The notes under the pieces were generated by a model. It saw only the letters and a program-made list of their open reading frames with translations, did not search any database and was not told where the DNA came from. Positions 8,821 to 17,613 of a DNA stretch of 64,000 nucleotides are shown here, one piece after another. The DNA comes from Pseudomonas sp. MM211 (GTDB taxonomy: Bacteria > Pseudomonadota > Gammaproteobacteria > Pseudomonadales > Pseudomonadaceae): positions 3,038,001 to 3,102,000 of the forward strand of contig NZ_CP081942.1 of assembly GCF_020386635.1 (NCBI RefSeq), in the 5' to 3' direction. The translations under genes and the position numbers were made by a program. Position 1 is the stretch's first letter; the number at the start of each line of letters is the position of its first letter.

Positions 8821-9642
8821 TCATAGCGCCATCTCCCGCCTGAACACCTCCAGCGTATGGGCCTTGACCCGTACGAACTCCGGATGGCTCATGATCTCCG
8901 CACCCCGTGGTCGGGGCAGATCGAATGGGACGATTTCGGCAATTTGGGTGGGGCGCCGGGTCAGCAGCAGGATCTCATCGGCCAGAAATACCGCGTCTTC
9001 CAAGTCGTGAGAAACGATCAGCATGGTGACGCCGGTGGCCAACTGCACCTCCTGCAATTTGTCGCGGATGAACAAGGTCATCTCGAAGTCCAGCGCGGAA
9101 AACGGCTCGTCGAGGAACATCACTTCCGGGCGCGGCGCCAGCGCCCGCATGATGCACACGGTCTGTTGCTGGCCGCCTGAAAGCTCGTACGGATAACGAT
9201 TCAGATCGAAGCGGATATCGAACATCTGCGTCAGCTCATCCACGCGTGCGTTCACATCGGCCTTGCTCATGCCCTGACGAACCAAGGGGTAGGCGATGTT
9301 GGCGCGGGCACTCATCCACGGAAACAGCGCATCGCGGTAGTTCTGGAACACGTAGCCGATCTTGGTTTGGGCGAGCGTCTTGCCATCGAACAGAATCTCG
9401 CCTTTATCCATCGGCATCAGCCCAGCGATCATGTTCATCAGTGTCGACTTGCCGCAGCCATTGGGCCCGAAGGTCGAGACGATCTTGCCGCGCGGCAGAT
9501 CGAGATCCAGGTCGGTATACAACGGCTGGCCGGCAAAGGCTTTGCTCAAGCCGCGAATGGTGACATGGGTATCGGCACGCGGTGCAGCATCGGGTACCTG
9601 TGGCTTGTCGAGGGCTGGGGCGAGGGAAAGAGCTTGCGTCAT
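8821..9642 (-). CDS. NitT/TauT-type ABC transporter ATP-binding protein
   Basis: This 273-residue cytoplasmic ATPase has Walker A GPNGCGKST, the Q-loop YVFQNYRDALFPW, the signature LSGGQQQTVCIMRAL, Walker B VMFLDEPFSAL and the switch His in IVSHDLEDA. It groups with SsuB/TauB/NrtD-type ATPases that energise uptake of sulfonates, nitrate, taurine or N-heterocycles such as hydroxymethylpyrimidine. It overlaps the permease stop by 4 bp (9639-9642), showing translational coupling. The binding protein, permease and this ATPase form one minus-strand operon together with the upstream amidohydrolase block. Confidence 0.92.
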   Translation of the reverse strand: MTQALSLAPALDKPQVPDAAPRADTHVTIRGLSKAFAGQPLYTDLDLDLPRGKIVSTFGPNGCGKSTLMNMIAGLMPMDKGEILFDGKTLAQTKIGYVFQNYRDALFPWMSARANIAYPLVRQGMSKADVNARVDELTQMFDIRFDLNRYPYELSGGQQQTVCIMRALAPRPEVMFLDEPFSALDFEMTLFIRDKLQEVQLATGVTMLIVSHDLEDAVFLADEILLLTRRPTQIAEIVPFDLPRPRGAEIMSHPEFVRVKAHTLEVFRREMAL

Positions 9643-10403
9643 GCCTGGCTACTCCAGTGAACGGTTTTTTTCTCGATCAGCAGGAACGCCAGGTTCAGCA
9701 GATAGCCCAGGGCGCCGGTGATCAGGATCGAGGCGTACATGTCTTTGATGTTGAATACCTGTTGCGCATCGATGATCCGGTGCCCCAGGCCGTTTTCCGA
9801 GCCGATGAACATTTCCGCGACGATCACGATCACCAGGGCGATGGACACCCCGGTACGCAAGCCGACGAAGGTTTGCGCGAGGCTTTCCATCAGCAGGATG
9901 TCCTTGAAAATGTGCCAGCGGGAAATGCCCATTACCTTGGCGGCCATCAGCCGGGTTTTCTTGGCGTTCATCACGCCATAGGCGCTGTTGAAGAGAATCA
10001 CCAGCACGGCGGCGAATGCGGCGATGGCGATCTTGTTCGCATCGCTGATGCCGAATATCAGCATGAACAGCGGGATCAGCGCCGAGGAGGGCGTCGAGCG
10101 GAAGAAGTCGATCAAAAATTCCAGGCTGCGGTAGACCTTTTCGCTACTGCCCAGAATGACGCCCAGCGGCACCCCAACCGCGGCTGCGAAAGCGAACGCG
10201 GCCAGCGTTCGGTACAGCGTCGAGGCGATGTCGGTGCGCATGGACGATTCGGCGAACGACTGGAACATGAAGCCCAGCGTTTCGAGCGGCGAGGGCAGCA
10301 GAACCGGATTCAGCCACTGCGCACTGACTGCCAGTTGCCATAACAGAAACAGCAGCAGCGGGCCGATCAGCGGCAGCAGGCGCGAAGACCAGTGTGACGT
10401 CAT
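9639..10403 (-). CDS. NitT/TauT-type ABC transporter permease
   Basis: This 254-residue inner-membrane protein has about six hydrophobic helices and the binding-protein-dependent transport (EAA) loop, visible as AKVMGISRWHIFKDILLMESLAQTFVGLRTGVSIAL. This is the SsuC/TauC-type version, with the family features FFRSTPSSALIPLFML and LIDFFRS. It sits 11 bp downstream of the binding-protein gene and overlaps the ATPase gene by 4 bp. The substrate is not shown by sequence; the neighbouring amidohydrolase suggests an amine- or imine-bearing heterocycle (inference). Confidence 0.92.
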   Translation of the reverse strand: MTSHWSSRLLPLIGPLLLFLLWQLAVSAQWLNPVLLPSPLETLGFMFQSFAESSMRTDIASTLYRTLAAFAFAAAVGVPLGVILGSSEKVYRSLEFLIDFFRSTPSSALIPLFMLIFGISDANKIAIAAFAAVLVILFNSAYGVMNAKKTRLMAAKVMGISRWHIFKDILLMESLAQTFVGLRTGVSIALVIVIVAEMFIGSENGLGHRIIDAQQVFNIKDMYASILITGALGYLLNLAFLLIEKKTVHWSSQA

Positions 10404-10414
10404 GACGATTCTCC

Positions 10415-11437
10415 TCAGCCCTGATAGATCAGCGCAGCCACGTCGATCGGTTTGCTGAAGATTTTCCGCTCGGTGAACACGTCATAGAACTTCTGGAACC
10501 ACTGCAGGTTGTCGCCTTTCAGGTCGGAATACATGACGAAGCCCGGCAGCGGCACCTCGTTCACCAGATCGGATTCGATGCTGGTGTAGCCGACGATGTT
10601 CTTGCGTGCCTGCTCCGGCTGCGAAGCGATGAACGCCACGGCCTTCTGGTAGGCAGCGATGAAGGCTTTGGTCTGTTGCGGCTTGCTCTCGATGAAGCTG
10701 CTGTTCAGTGCGGCGGCACCACCGAACCAGGGCGCGTCGGCATTGCCGAGTACGTATTTGGAGATGACGCCGGTTTCCAGCGTGCGCGACAGGTTCTTCA
10801 TGCGCCCCACGGTGCCGGTCGGCTCCAGGGTATAGACCCCGTCGATCTGGCCGGCCGCCAGCGCTGGCGCGTGCTGGCCGACTGGCAGTTCGATGACGGA
10901 AGGATCGCTGAAGCCGTTTTTTTCCAGAATGATCTTCGCCATCGTGACGTTCTGGATGCCCGGGCCACAGGCGATTTTCTTGCCTTGCAGATCGCTGATG
11001 CTCTGCGCAGTGCTATTGAGCGGAACCAGAAATTCATCCAGAACCAGTCGATGGTTCGATGGGTTGGAGCAGATGATCTTGAACAGCCCCGGCATGGTGA
11101 TCGCCCCCAGACCGAGGGCGCCGGTCGCGGTGCCGTTCGCACAGCCGTGGATTCGGCCAGTGATCATGCCCTCGACGATTTGCTGCGGGCTGGAGAACTT
11201 GACGCCTTTGACGTTCAGCCCCGCTTCCTTGAAAAAACCTTGCTCCAGGGCGACATACAACGGCAGGCCGCCAACGATGGGCCAATAGCCGATGCGGATT
11301 TCCTCGTCATCGGCGGCAAATGCGCCAGCGGGAAGCAGGCCGCCAAGGGTCATGGCGCTCCCCGTCACGGCCAGCCACTTCATCAATTGGCGACGATCCA
11401 GATTAAGCGGATGGTTTTCAGGTTTGACGTCTTTCAT
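10415..11437 (-). CDS. NitT/TauT-type ABC transporter substrate-binding protein, likely Tat-exported
   Basis: This 340-residue periplasmic protein begins with a twin-arginine-like leader: DRRQLMKW about residues 14-21, a moderately hydrophobic stretch, then PAGAFA before the mature part. The mature part follows the SsuA/NMT1 pattern, EEIRIGYWPIVGGLPLYVALEQGFF, with later QQIVEGMITGRIHG and an LQGKKIACGPG lobe motif. AGGGAA precedes the start. It is the first gene of the three-gene importer. Tat export would imply folding in the cytoplasm, less common for this family, so the leader deserves checking. Confidence 0.9.
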   Translation of the reverse strand: MKDVKPENHPLNLDRRQLMKWLAVTGSAMTLGGLLPAGAFAADDEEIRIGYWPIVGGLPLYVALEQGFFKEAGLNVKGVKFSSPQQIVEGMITGRIHGCANGTATGALGLGAITMPGLFKIICSNPSNHRLVLDEFLVPLNSTAQSISDLQGKKIACGPGIQNVTMAKIILEKNGFSDPSVIELPVGQHAPALAAGQIDGVYTLEPTGTVGRMKNLSRTLETGVISKYVLGNADAPWFGGAAALNSSFIESKPQQTKAFIAAYQKAVAFIASQPEQARKNIVGYTSIESDLVNEVPLPGFVMYSDLKGDNLQWFQKFYDVFTERKIFSKPIDVAALIYQG

Positions 11438-11618
11438 CGGTTTTCCCTGTTTTCAGATTGGCAATGTGGCGTGTACATCGCTGCAAGCACGTGCCGTTCC
11501 AGGTTGATAAATTTATAAAATTCAGCTGGTTAGATTATTTTTTGACACGTGACTGGGGCGATATCTGCGCAGCGTCGATCAACAGGCCCCAGGTTGGCGC
11601 GTGCGGTGATGTGGGCTA

Positions 11619-12836
11619 TCACGGCCTCAGCAGGCGTGCCTGCGAGCGTTCGAAGGTCTGGCGGCCGGCCTTGTAGCCCATCAGCGGCGGGCTGATCTCC
11701 GCTACCACGGCGGCCGGTGAGGGCGCATCGAAGACGATGAAGTCGGCGCGGCAGCCGGGTGTCAGGCCGTAGTCGGGCAGGCGCAACAGGCGTGCCGACT
11801 CACTCGACACCCAGCTCAGGCAACGCAGCAACTCGGCCTCGGTAGCCAGTTGGCTGACGTTGGCGAACAAGTTGGCCTGGCGCACCAGCGAGGCATCTCC
11901 GTAGGGCGTGAAGGGGTTGCCGATGTTGTTGGTCGATAGCGAGCAGGTCACGCCACAGGCATGCAGATGCTGCAAGGGCGCCAGGCCGCGTGGCCGGTTG
12001 TGGAAGTGCTCGCGGCCGGTGAGGAACAGGTCGGTACTCGGCAGGCAGGTGACCTGCACGCCGGCCTCGGCCAGCGATTCGGCAACTGCCAGCAGGGTGT
12101 CCCTGGGCAGTGCCGACAGCTTGGTCACATGGCCGATGGTTACCCGGCCAGCCCAGCCGTGCTGATGGGTGCAGCGGATCACCTCGCCGATGGTCATGCC
12201 TTCGGGGTTCAGGTCGAAATCCAGGTGGAAGTCCAGATCACGGTCGAACTCCACCGCCAGCTCGAACAGCCGGCGAATCTGCGCACCAGGATCGCTATCG
12301 GTGTAGGGGCAACCGCCAAGCACCTCGGCGCCCATGGCCAGCGCCTCGCACAGCAGGCCTTCGGTGCCGGGGTTGTTGAGCATGCCTTCCTGGGGGAATA
12401 CGCAGATTTCCAGGCTGATGGCCCAGGCGTAATCCGCCTGCAGGCGACGCACCGCGTTGAAGCCGATCAGGCCGATCTGCGGGTCGATCTCGACGTGGGT
12501 GCGCATGTGCGTGGTGCCCTGGGCGATGGCCTTGTCCAGCACTTGGGCGCCGCGCTGGTAGACGTCCGCTTCGGTGAAGTCGGCCTTGGCCGAGCGGGTC
12601 TGGGCGATGGCCTCGGCCAGGGTGCCTTCGCTGAGCTGGCAGCGCTGCATGATGCAGGCCTTGTCCAGATGGATATGGGTCTCCACCAGGCCGGGCAGCA
12701 GCAGCTTGCCATTCAGGTCGAGGGTCTTGGCGGCGGCATTCGGCGCGCTGACGAAGTGGCCGTCCTCCACGTACAGGGTCTGCAGCGTCTGGGTGTCAGC
12801 GCCGAGACGGGCGTTGATGATGGTCAGCGCACTCAT
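11619..12836 (-). CDS. Cytosine-deaminase-like amidohydrolase
   Basis: This 405-residue protein has the amidohydrolase (COG0402, CodA/AtzC-like) layout. The first metal motif is VETHIHLDKA (H-x-H, about residues 52-61), followed by THMRTHVEID, DFHLDFDLNP and IGHVTKL. At the place where the family normally has the metal-binding Asp (S/T-D-N), this protein has STNNIGNPFTPYGD. Members deaminate or hydrolyse ring systems such as cytosine, triazines or hydantoin-like compounds. It lies between the two ABC importers and overlaps the fused LIV transporter stop by 4 bp, so it is co-translated with it. It probably attacks the imported compound; the substrate is unknown. Confidence 0.85.
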   Translation of the reverse strand: MSALTIINARLGADTQTLQTLYVEDGHFVSAPNAAAKTLDLNGKLLLPGLVETHIHLDKACIMQRCQLSEGTLAEAIAQTRSAKADFTEADVYQRGAQVLDKAIAQGTTHMRTHVEIDPQIGLIGFNAVRRLQADYAWAISLEICVFPQEGMLNNPGTEGLLCEALAMGAEVLGGCPYTDSDPGAQIRRLFELAVEFDRDLDFHLDFDLNPEGMTIGEVIRCTHQHGWAGRVTIGHVTKLSALPRDTLLAVAESLAEAGVQVTCLPSTDLFLTGREHFHNRPRGLAPLQHLHACGVTCSLSTNNIGNPFTPYGDASLVRQANLFANVSQLATEAELLRCLSWVSSESARLLRLPDYGLTPGCRADFIVFDAPSPAAVVAEISPPLMGYKAGRQTFERSQARLLRP

Positions 12837-15328
12837 GCTGCCGCTCCTTCGCCGAGGTAAGCCGCTTCCAGTTCCGGGTCGCCACGCAATGCTTCGGCAC
12901 TGCCGGATTTGACGATGCGCCCGGTCTCCAGCACGTAGGCACGGTCGGCCACCTGCAGGGCGAGGTTGGCCATCTGGTCGACCAGCAGCAAGGTCACGCC
13001 TTCGTCGCGCAGCGCGGCCAGGGCGTCGTACAGCTCGCCGATCATGGCTGGCGATAGGCCCAGGGAAGGCTCGTCGAGCAGCAGGATTTTCGGCTTGGCC
13101 ATCAGCCCGCGGCCGACCGCCACCATCTGCTGTTCGCCGCCCGAGAGCAGGCCTGCAGGGCTGTCGATACGGTCGCGCAGGCGTGGGAAGCGGCGCAGGA
13201 TGGCTTCTATTTCCGCATCGGCATCGAAGGCCTCCTTGCGTGAGTAACCGCCGAGCAGCAGGTTGTCACGCACGCTGAGCTGGCCGAACATCTGACGGCC
13301 CTCCGGTACCAGGGCCAGGCCGCGGGCGGCGATGGTGCTAGCATCGGCGTGTTCGATGCTTTCGTTGTCGAGCAGGATGCTGCCGCCACTGGCTTTATGC
13401 AGCCCGGCCAGGCACTGCAGGATGCTCGACTTGCCGGCGCCGTTAGCCCCCAGAATGGCGATCAGCTCGCCGGGGTTGACCACGATATTGACCTTCTCGA
13501 CCACCGGCGCGGCGCCGTAATCGATGACCAGATCCTTGATGTACAGACGAGCATCGCGCGAGCCATCCCAGGCTTCGGCCCGTGGCGTGGCCTGGTAGCT
13601 GGTGCCGCCCAGATAGGCGGCGATGACGCGCTCGTCCTTGCGCACTTCGTCCGGTAGGCCCCAGGCGATGGGTTTGCCGGCGTCGAGCACCAGCAGGCGC
13701 TCGGACACGGCCATCACCAGGCCCATGTCGTGCTCGACCAGGATGACCGCGATGCCGAACCCGGCGAGGGTTCTGAACAGGCCAGCCAGGCGATCCGTGT
13801 CGCTGCGGCTGAGGCCAGCTGCCGGTTCGTCGAGCAGCAGTACGCTGGGGCGGGTGGCCAGGGCGCGGGCGATTTCCACCAGGCGCCGATCGACGTGGGC
13901 CAGGTCATCGGCCGGGGTGTTCACCGAACCCTGGTAGCCGACCAGCGTCAGCAACTGCAGGGCGAGCTGGCGCCGACTGTCGCTGGCGCAACTGAAGGGC
14001 AGGCCCAGGCGCCCCTGTTGCATGGCCACCAGCAGGTTTTCCAGCACCGACAGCTCACCGAACAGTTGGGTGGTCTGGTAGGTACGGGCGATGCCGGCTC
14101 GGGCGATTTTCCAGGCGGGCAGGCCAGCCAGTGGGCGACCCAGGTCGATGCTGCCGCTGTCCGGTGCGTAGAAGCCGCTGATCATGTTCAGCACCGTGGT
14201 CTTGCCCGCGCCATTGGGGCCGATGATGCTGGTGATGCTGCCCGGTGGTGCCTGCAGGCTGACGTTCTGCGCCGCCTGGACGCCGCCGAAGCGAATGCCG
14301 ATGTCCTTGACCAGCAGGCCGTCGCGGGCGGCGACGTTTTGCTGGAAGAACGCGCTCAGCTGCACCTGATCGAAGGCCGCCGGGGCGCTCTGGTGAGCTG
14401 GCCGCAGCCACAGGCTGGCCAGGGTGCCGAGCAGCCCCCGTGGTGCAGCCCAGAGCACGCTGAGCAGCAGCACCGAGAAAATCAGCAGACGGTATTCAGC
14501 GAAATCCGAGAGCATTTCCGGCAGCAGCACGATCAACAAAGCGCCGAGCAGCGGGCCGAACAGGGTGCCGCTGCCGCCGACGATCACTGCCAGCACGAAC
14601 AGGATCGACTGCGAGAAGGGGAAGGAGGCCGGGTTGATGAACATCATCAGTGGCGCCACCAGCGAACCGGCCAGGCCGGTGAGCAGAGCGGACAGGGCGA
14701 AAGCCAGGGTCTTGGTCTGTACCGGGTTGAAACCGAGCGAGCGGGCAGCGATTTCGGTGGATTTCACCGCGCGCATCGCCATGCCCCAGCCGCTGTGGCG
14801 CAGGCGCTGGAACAGGGCCAGGGCGGCGATCATCAGGCCGGTGGCGATCAGCGCCATGCTCACGCTTGGGTCGAGGTTGCCGATTTCCGGCATGGGGATG
14901 CCCATCAGGCCGTTGGCCCCGCCGGTCAGCGAGCGCCATTCGATCAGACCGTGGTGCACCACCAGGGCGAAGGCAATGGTGATCATCGCCAGGTACGGGC
15001 CGCTGACGCGCAGAGCCGGGATCGCCAGCAGCGAGCCAATGGCGCCACAGGCCAGGCCGGCGGCGATCATCGCCAGGCCCAGGGGCAGGCCGGCCATGGT
15101 CAGCAGTGCCGAGACATAGGCGCCAATGGCGTAGAAGGCGATATGGCCGAAAGAGATCTGCCCGCTCAGGCCGATCAGGATGTTCAGGCCCACGCCAACT
15201 ACCACGGCCAGCGCGCAGAAGGTGAAGACCAGCAGCGAGTAGCTGTCGAGCAGCAGCGTGGCCGCGATGCAGGCCAGCGTCAGCAGGGCGAGGGAAACGG
15301 GGGCGAACAGCGAATTCTTCAGGGTCAT
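12833..15328 (-). CDS. Fused LIV-type ABC transporter: LivM permease + LivG ATPase + LivF ATPase
   Basis: This is one 831-residue chain. Residues about 1-310 are a LivM-type permease (GLSGQISFGHIAFYAIGAY). Residues about 337-575 are a LivG-type ATPase: Walker A GPNGAGKT at 370-377 and Walker B LLLDEPAAGL at 497-506. Residues about 593-828 are a LivF-type ATPase: Walker A GANGAGKS at 627-634, signature LSGGEQQMVAVGR at 728-740 and Walker B LLLDEPSLGL. The LivG half reads LAHVDRRLVEIARAL where LAYGQQRRLEIARAL-like sequence is usual, so its ABC signature lacks the glycine. The start at 15328 overlaps the LivH stop as ATGA; the open frame runs on to 16237 only as a shadow of LivH. LivM-LivG fusions are known; all three in one chain is less usual. 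Confidence 0.93.
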   Translation of the reverse strand: MTLKNSLFAPVSLALLTLACIAATLLLDSYSLLVFTFCALAVVVGVGLNILIGLSGQISFGHIAFYAIGAYVSALLTMAGLPLGLAMIAAGLACGAIGSLLAIPALRVSGPYLAMITIAFALVVHHGLIEWRSLTGGANGLMGIPMPEIGNLDPSVSMALIATGLMIAALALFQRLRHSGWGMAMRAVKSTEIAARSLGFNPVQTKTLAFALSALLTGLAGSLVAPLMMFINPASFPFSQSILFVLAVIVGGSGTLFGPLLGALLIVLLPEMLSDFAEYRLLIFSVLLLSVLWAAPRGLLGTLASLWLRPAHQSAPAAFDQVQLSAFFQQNVAARDGLLVKDIGIRFGGVQAAQNVSLQAPPGSITSIIGPNGAGKTTVLNMISGFYAPDSGSIDLGRPLAGLPAWKIARAGIARTYQTTQLFGELSVLENLLVAMQQGRLGLPFSCASDSRRQLALQLLTLVGYQGSVNTPADDLAHVDRRLVEIARALATRPSVLLLDEPAAGLSRSDTDRLAGLFRTLAGFGIAVILVEHDMGLVMAVSERLLVLDAGKPIAWGLPDEVRKDERVIAAYLGGTSYQATPRAEAWDGSRDARLYIKDLVIDYGAAPVVEKVNIVVNPGELIAILGANGAGKSSILQCLAGLHKASGGSILLDNESIEHADASTIAARGLALVPEGRQMFGQLSVRDNLLLGGYSRKEAFDADAEIEAILRRFPRLRDRIDSPAGLLSGGEQQMVAVGRGLMAKPKILLLDEPSLGLSPAMIGELYDALAALRDEGVTLLLVDQMANLALQVADRAYVLETGRIVKSGSAEALRGDPELEAAYLGEGAAA

Positions 15329-16194
15329 ACTTTCACCAGAGTCTTGCTGCCGAACAGGCCATTGGGGCGCAACGCCAGGGCCAGAATGACCAGGGCGAAG
15401 GTGAACAACTGGGTAAAGGCCGAACCGAAATAGATGGTCACCAGCGCCTCTACCAGACCGAACAGCAGGCCGGCGGCGAATACCCCGCCAGCGCTGGCGA
15501 TACCGCCGAGAATCGCTACAGCGAAGGCTTTGAGGCCGAACAACATGCCCATCTCGGCATTCACGCTGAACAGCGGGGCGATCAACAGACCGGCTATGGC
15601 GGCGAACACCGTCGACACGGCAAAGGCCACGGCCACCACGCGATTGACGCGGATACCCATCAGCATCGCCGCCTTGGGATTCTGCACGCAGGCTTCCAGC
15701 ACCTTGCCCAGGCGGGTGTAGCGACGCACTAGAAACAGCGCCAGGGCGATGCCGCCACCTACCACCGGAATCAGCAGCTGCAGTACGCCGACGTTGTTGC
15801 CGAACAGCTCTAGATGCTGATTGGCCAGCGCCGAAGTGAACTGCCGTGGCTCCTTGCCGAAGGTGAACAGCGCCAGGTTGTCGACCAGGATGCCCGCTGC
15901 CACCGTCGCCATCAGCCAGGCTTCGGAGCCGCGCGAATGGAAGGGGCGCACCAGAAAACGTTCGATGATCAGCCCGTAGACGGCGCACAGCGTCAGGGTC
16001 GCCGGAACCGCCAGCCACAGTGGCCAGCCCCAAGTGATGTAGAAGCTGTAGCCGAGTACGGCGCCAACCATCATGGCGCTGCCCTGGGCGAAATTGACCG
16101 TACGCGAAACCACGTAGGTGATATGGAAACCCAGGGCCAGCAGTGCATACATGCTGCCCAGTCCGAGCCCGGTGATGATGGCGGCGGTGATCAT
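15325..16194 (-). CDS. LIV-type ABC transporter permease (LivH-like)
   Basis: This 289-residue inner-membrane protein has about eight hydrophobic segments. It has the LivH-type start GLGLGSMYALLALGFHITYVVSRTVNFAQG and the inner loop RRYTRLGKVLEACVQNPKAAMLMGI, which contacts the ATPases. It pairs with the LivM part of the fused downstream protein, whose start codon overlaps its stop by 4 bp. The operon order is binding protein, LivH, LivM-G-F fusion, amidohydrolase, then the NitT-type importer. LIV-type importers also carry urea, amides and other small N-compounds, which would fit the amidohydrolase. Confidence 0.93.
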   Translation of the reverse strand: MITAAIITGLGLGSMYALLALGFHITYVVSRTVNFAQGSAMMVGAVLGYSFYITWGWPLWLAVPATLTLCAVYGLIIERFLVRPFHSRGSEAWLMATVAAGILVDNLALFTFGKEPRQFTSALANQHLELFGNNVGVLQLLIPVVGGGIALALFLVRRYTRLGKVLEACVQNPKAAMLMGIRVNRVVAVAFAVSTVFAAIAGLLIAPLFSVNAEMGMLFGLKAFAVAILGGIASAGGVFAAGLLFGLVEALVTIYFGSAFTQLFTFALVILALALRPNGLFGSKTLVKV

Positions 16195-16241
16195 GACGAT
16201 AATCCTCCGGGCGGGCCGCCAGGGCCCGCCCGTTCACGGCT

Positions 16242-17426
16242 TCAAGGGGCGAGCGGAACGATGCGGCCGTCGACGAAGTGGGTGAAGACGTAGTCGTCCG
16301 GGCCCAGGGCGTCGTGCTTGGTCGGGGTGAAAGGCTGGGTGTAGTCCTTGATCAGGCCCTGATAGCTGTCGATCGCATAGAAGCCATCGCGAACCTTGCT
16401 GCCCTGGGTGTCGCCGGCCTTTTCGATGGCAGCGGCGGCCAGGTGCATGGCGTCGTAGGCGTTGGCGATTCCGACTGCTGGAGTCACGTCGGCCAGGCTC
16501 TTGATCTCCGGGAAGCGCTGCTTGAGGGCAGCCAGCACGCTGTCGCCCTTGGCGCTGTTGTTCTCGGTGAACACATAGGTCTGGATGAAGTGCACGCGGC
16601 TGGCGTTGGGGCCGGCCAGCTCGCTGAAGCGGCCGCCTGCCGGGCCCCAGTGGGAAACCACCGGCACATCCCAACCCATGCGATCGAGGGACTTGACCAC
16701 CTGGGCCGAGGGGCCGACGTTGCCGACCATCAGCAGGGTGTCGGTGCCGGCATTCTTCAGGCGGGTGAGCTGCGGCACCACGTCGAGGTCGCTGTCTTCG
16801 ATGCGCTCGATGCCGGCGTATTCCATGCCACGTTTGGCCAGGGCATCCTTGAAGCCGATTTCATTGGATTCGCCCCAGGGATTGTTGATCAGGATCATCC
16901 CGGGCTTCTTCATGCCCTTCTTGATGCCGTGCTCGACCAGCGCCTCGTCGACCAGCTCGTCCACCGCCGATACGCGGAATACGTAATTGTCCTTGGCACC
17001 GTTCTCGGTGATCTTGGTGCCAGCGGCCCAGATGCCCATGAACGGCACTTTCAGCTGATTGGCCAGTGGCACGATGGCCAGGGAAACCGGTGTATCGAGG
17101 CCACCGAATAGCACGCTGACTTTTTCCCGCTGCGCCAGTTCGCGAGCGGCCAGCATGCCTTTGGCCGGGTTGCTTTCATCGTCACGACGAATCAGCTGCA
17201 CCGGGCGACCGAGGATGCCGCCCTTGGCATTGATCTCGTCGATGGCCACGGTGAGCCCGCGGGTAAGTGCCTCGCCGGACTTCGCCGACTGCCCGGACAG
17301 GGCGGCAACCAGGCCGACCTTGATGGGCTCCTCTGCATGCGCCGCAGTGCTGAGCGCCATACCGAGGCTGGCAACAGCCGCTGCGCAGGGCAACAGGCGA
17401 CGGAGTGGGGATAACAGTTTGCGCAT
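16242..17426 (-). CDS. LIV-type ABC transporter substrate-binding protein
   Basis: This 394-residue periplasmic protein has a signal peptide ending in LSTAAHA. A type I periplasmic-binding fold follows: EEPIKVGLVAALSGQSAKSGE, GLTVAIDEINAKGGILGRPVQLI, then VSVLFGGLDTPVSLAIVPLANQ. AGGAG lies 9 bases before ATG 17426; the longer frame to 17564 is untranslated leader. It heads the minus-strand LIV operon. The ligand is probably amino-acid- or amide-like but cannot be specified. Two TTGCTAGCA half-sites just upstream of its ribosome binding site suggest regulation by the local GntR protein. Confidence 0.93.
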   Translation of the reverse strand: MRKLLSPLRRLLPCAAAVASLGMALSTAAHAEEPIKVGLVAALSGQSAKSGEALTRGLTVAIDEINAKGGILGRPVQLIRRDDESNPAKGMLAARELAQREKVSVLFGGLDTPVSLAIVPLANQLKVPFMGIWAAGTKITENGAKDNYVFRVSAVDELVDEALVEHGIKKGMKKPGMILINNPWGESNEIGFKDALAKRGMEYAGIERIEDSDLDVVPQLTRLKNAGTDTLLMVGNVGPSAQVVKSLDRMGWDVPVVSHWGPAGGRFSELAGPNASRVHFIQTYVFTENNSAKGDSVLAALKQRFPEIKSLADVTPAVGIANAYDAMHLAAAAIEKAGDTQGSKVRDGFYAIDSYQGLIKDYTQPFTPTKHDALGPDDYVFTHFVDGRIVPLAP

Positions 17427-17440
17427 GAGCTTTCTCCTGA

Positions 17441-17471
17441 TTGCTAGCATTCGTATATAATTTGCTAGCAA
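17441..17471. promoter_or_regulatory. Putative operator: paired TTGCTAGCA sites
   Basis: TTGCTAGCA occurs at 17441-17449 and 17462-17470, 21 bp apart (two helical turns). The second is the perfect palindrome TTGCTAGCAA (17462-17471). They flank TATATAAT-like sequence just upstream of the livK-type gene and in the divergent gap to the NTF2-like gene. Related sites lie upstream of the GntR/FCD gene. Binding by that regulator is an inference. Confidence 0.5.
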
Positions 17472-17613
17472 GCCTGGTGCCATAACGCGCAAACTGGCCA
17501 TTCCGCGGTTTTCCCGGAATATCCATGGCCAACGTGCACGAATAGCGTGCATGCCGCACCACATGCAGGCACGAAAGGTGCCTCGGCACGATCAACGAAT
17601 TGGGAGAGCAGGT

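Noticed and set aside
13730-15433. 567-codon plus-strand open frame
   Set aside because: It is antisense to the fused LIV transporter, Gln/His/Gly-rich and without domain features; a GC-driven shadow.
15329-16237. N-terminal extension of the fused LIV transporter frame
   Set aside because: The extra 300 codons are a shadow of the LivH gene in another frame, rich in Arg/Gly/His. The true start at 15328 overlaps the LivH stop as ATGA.
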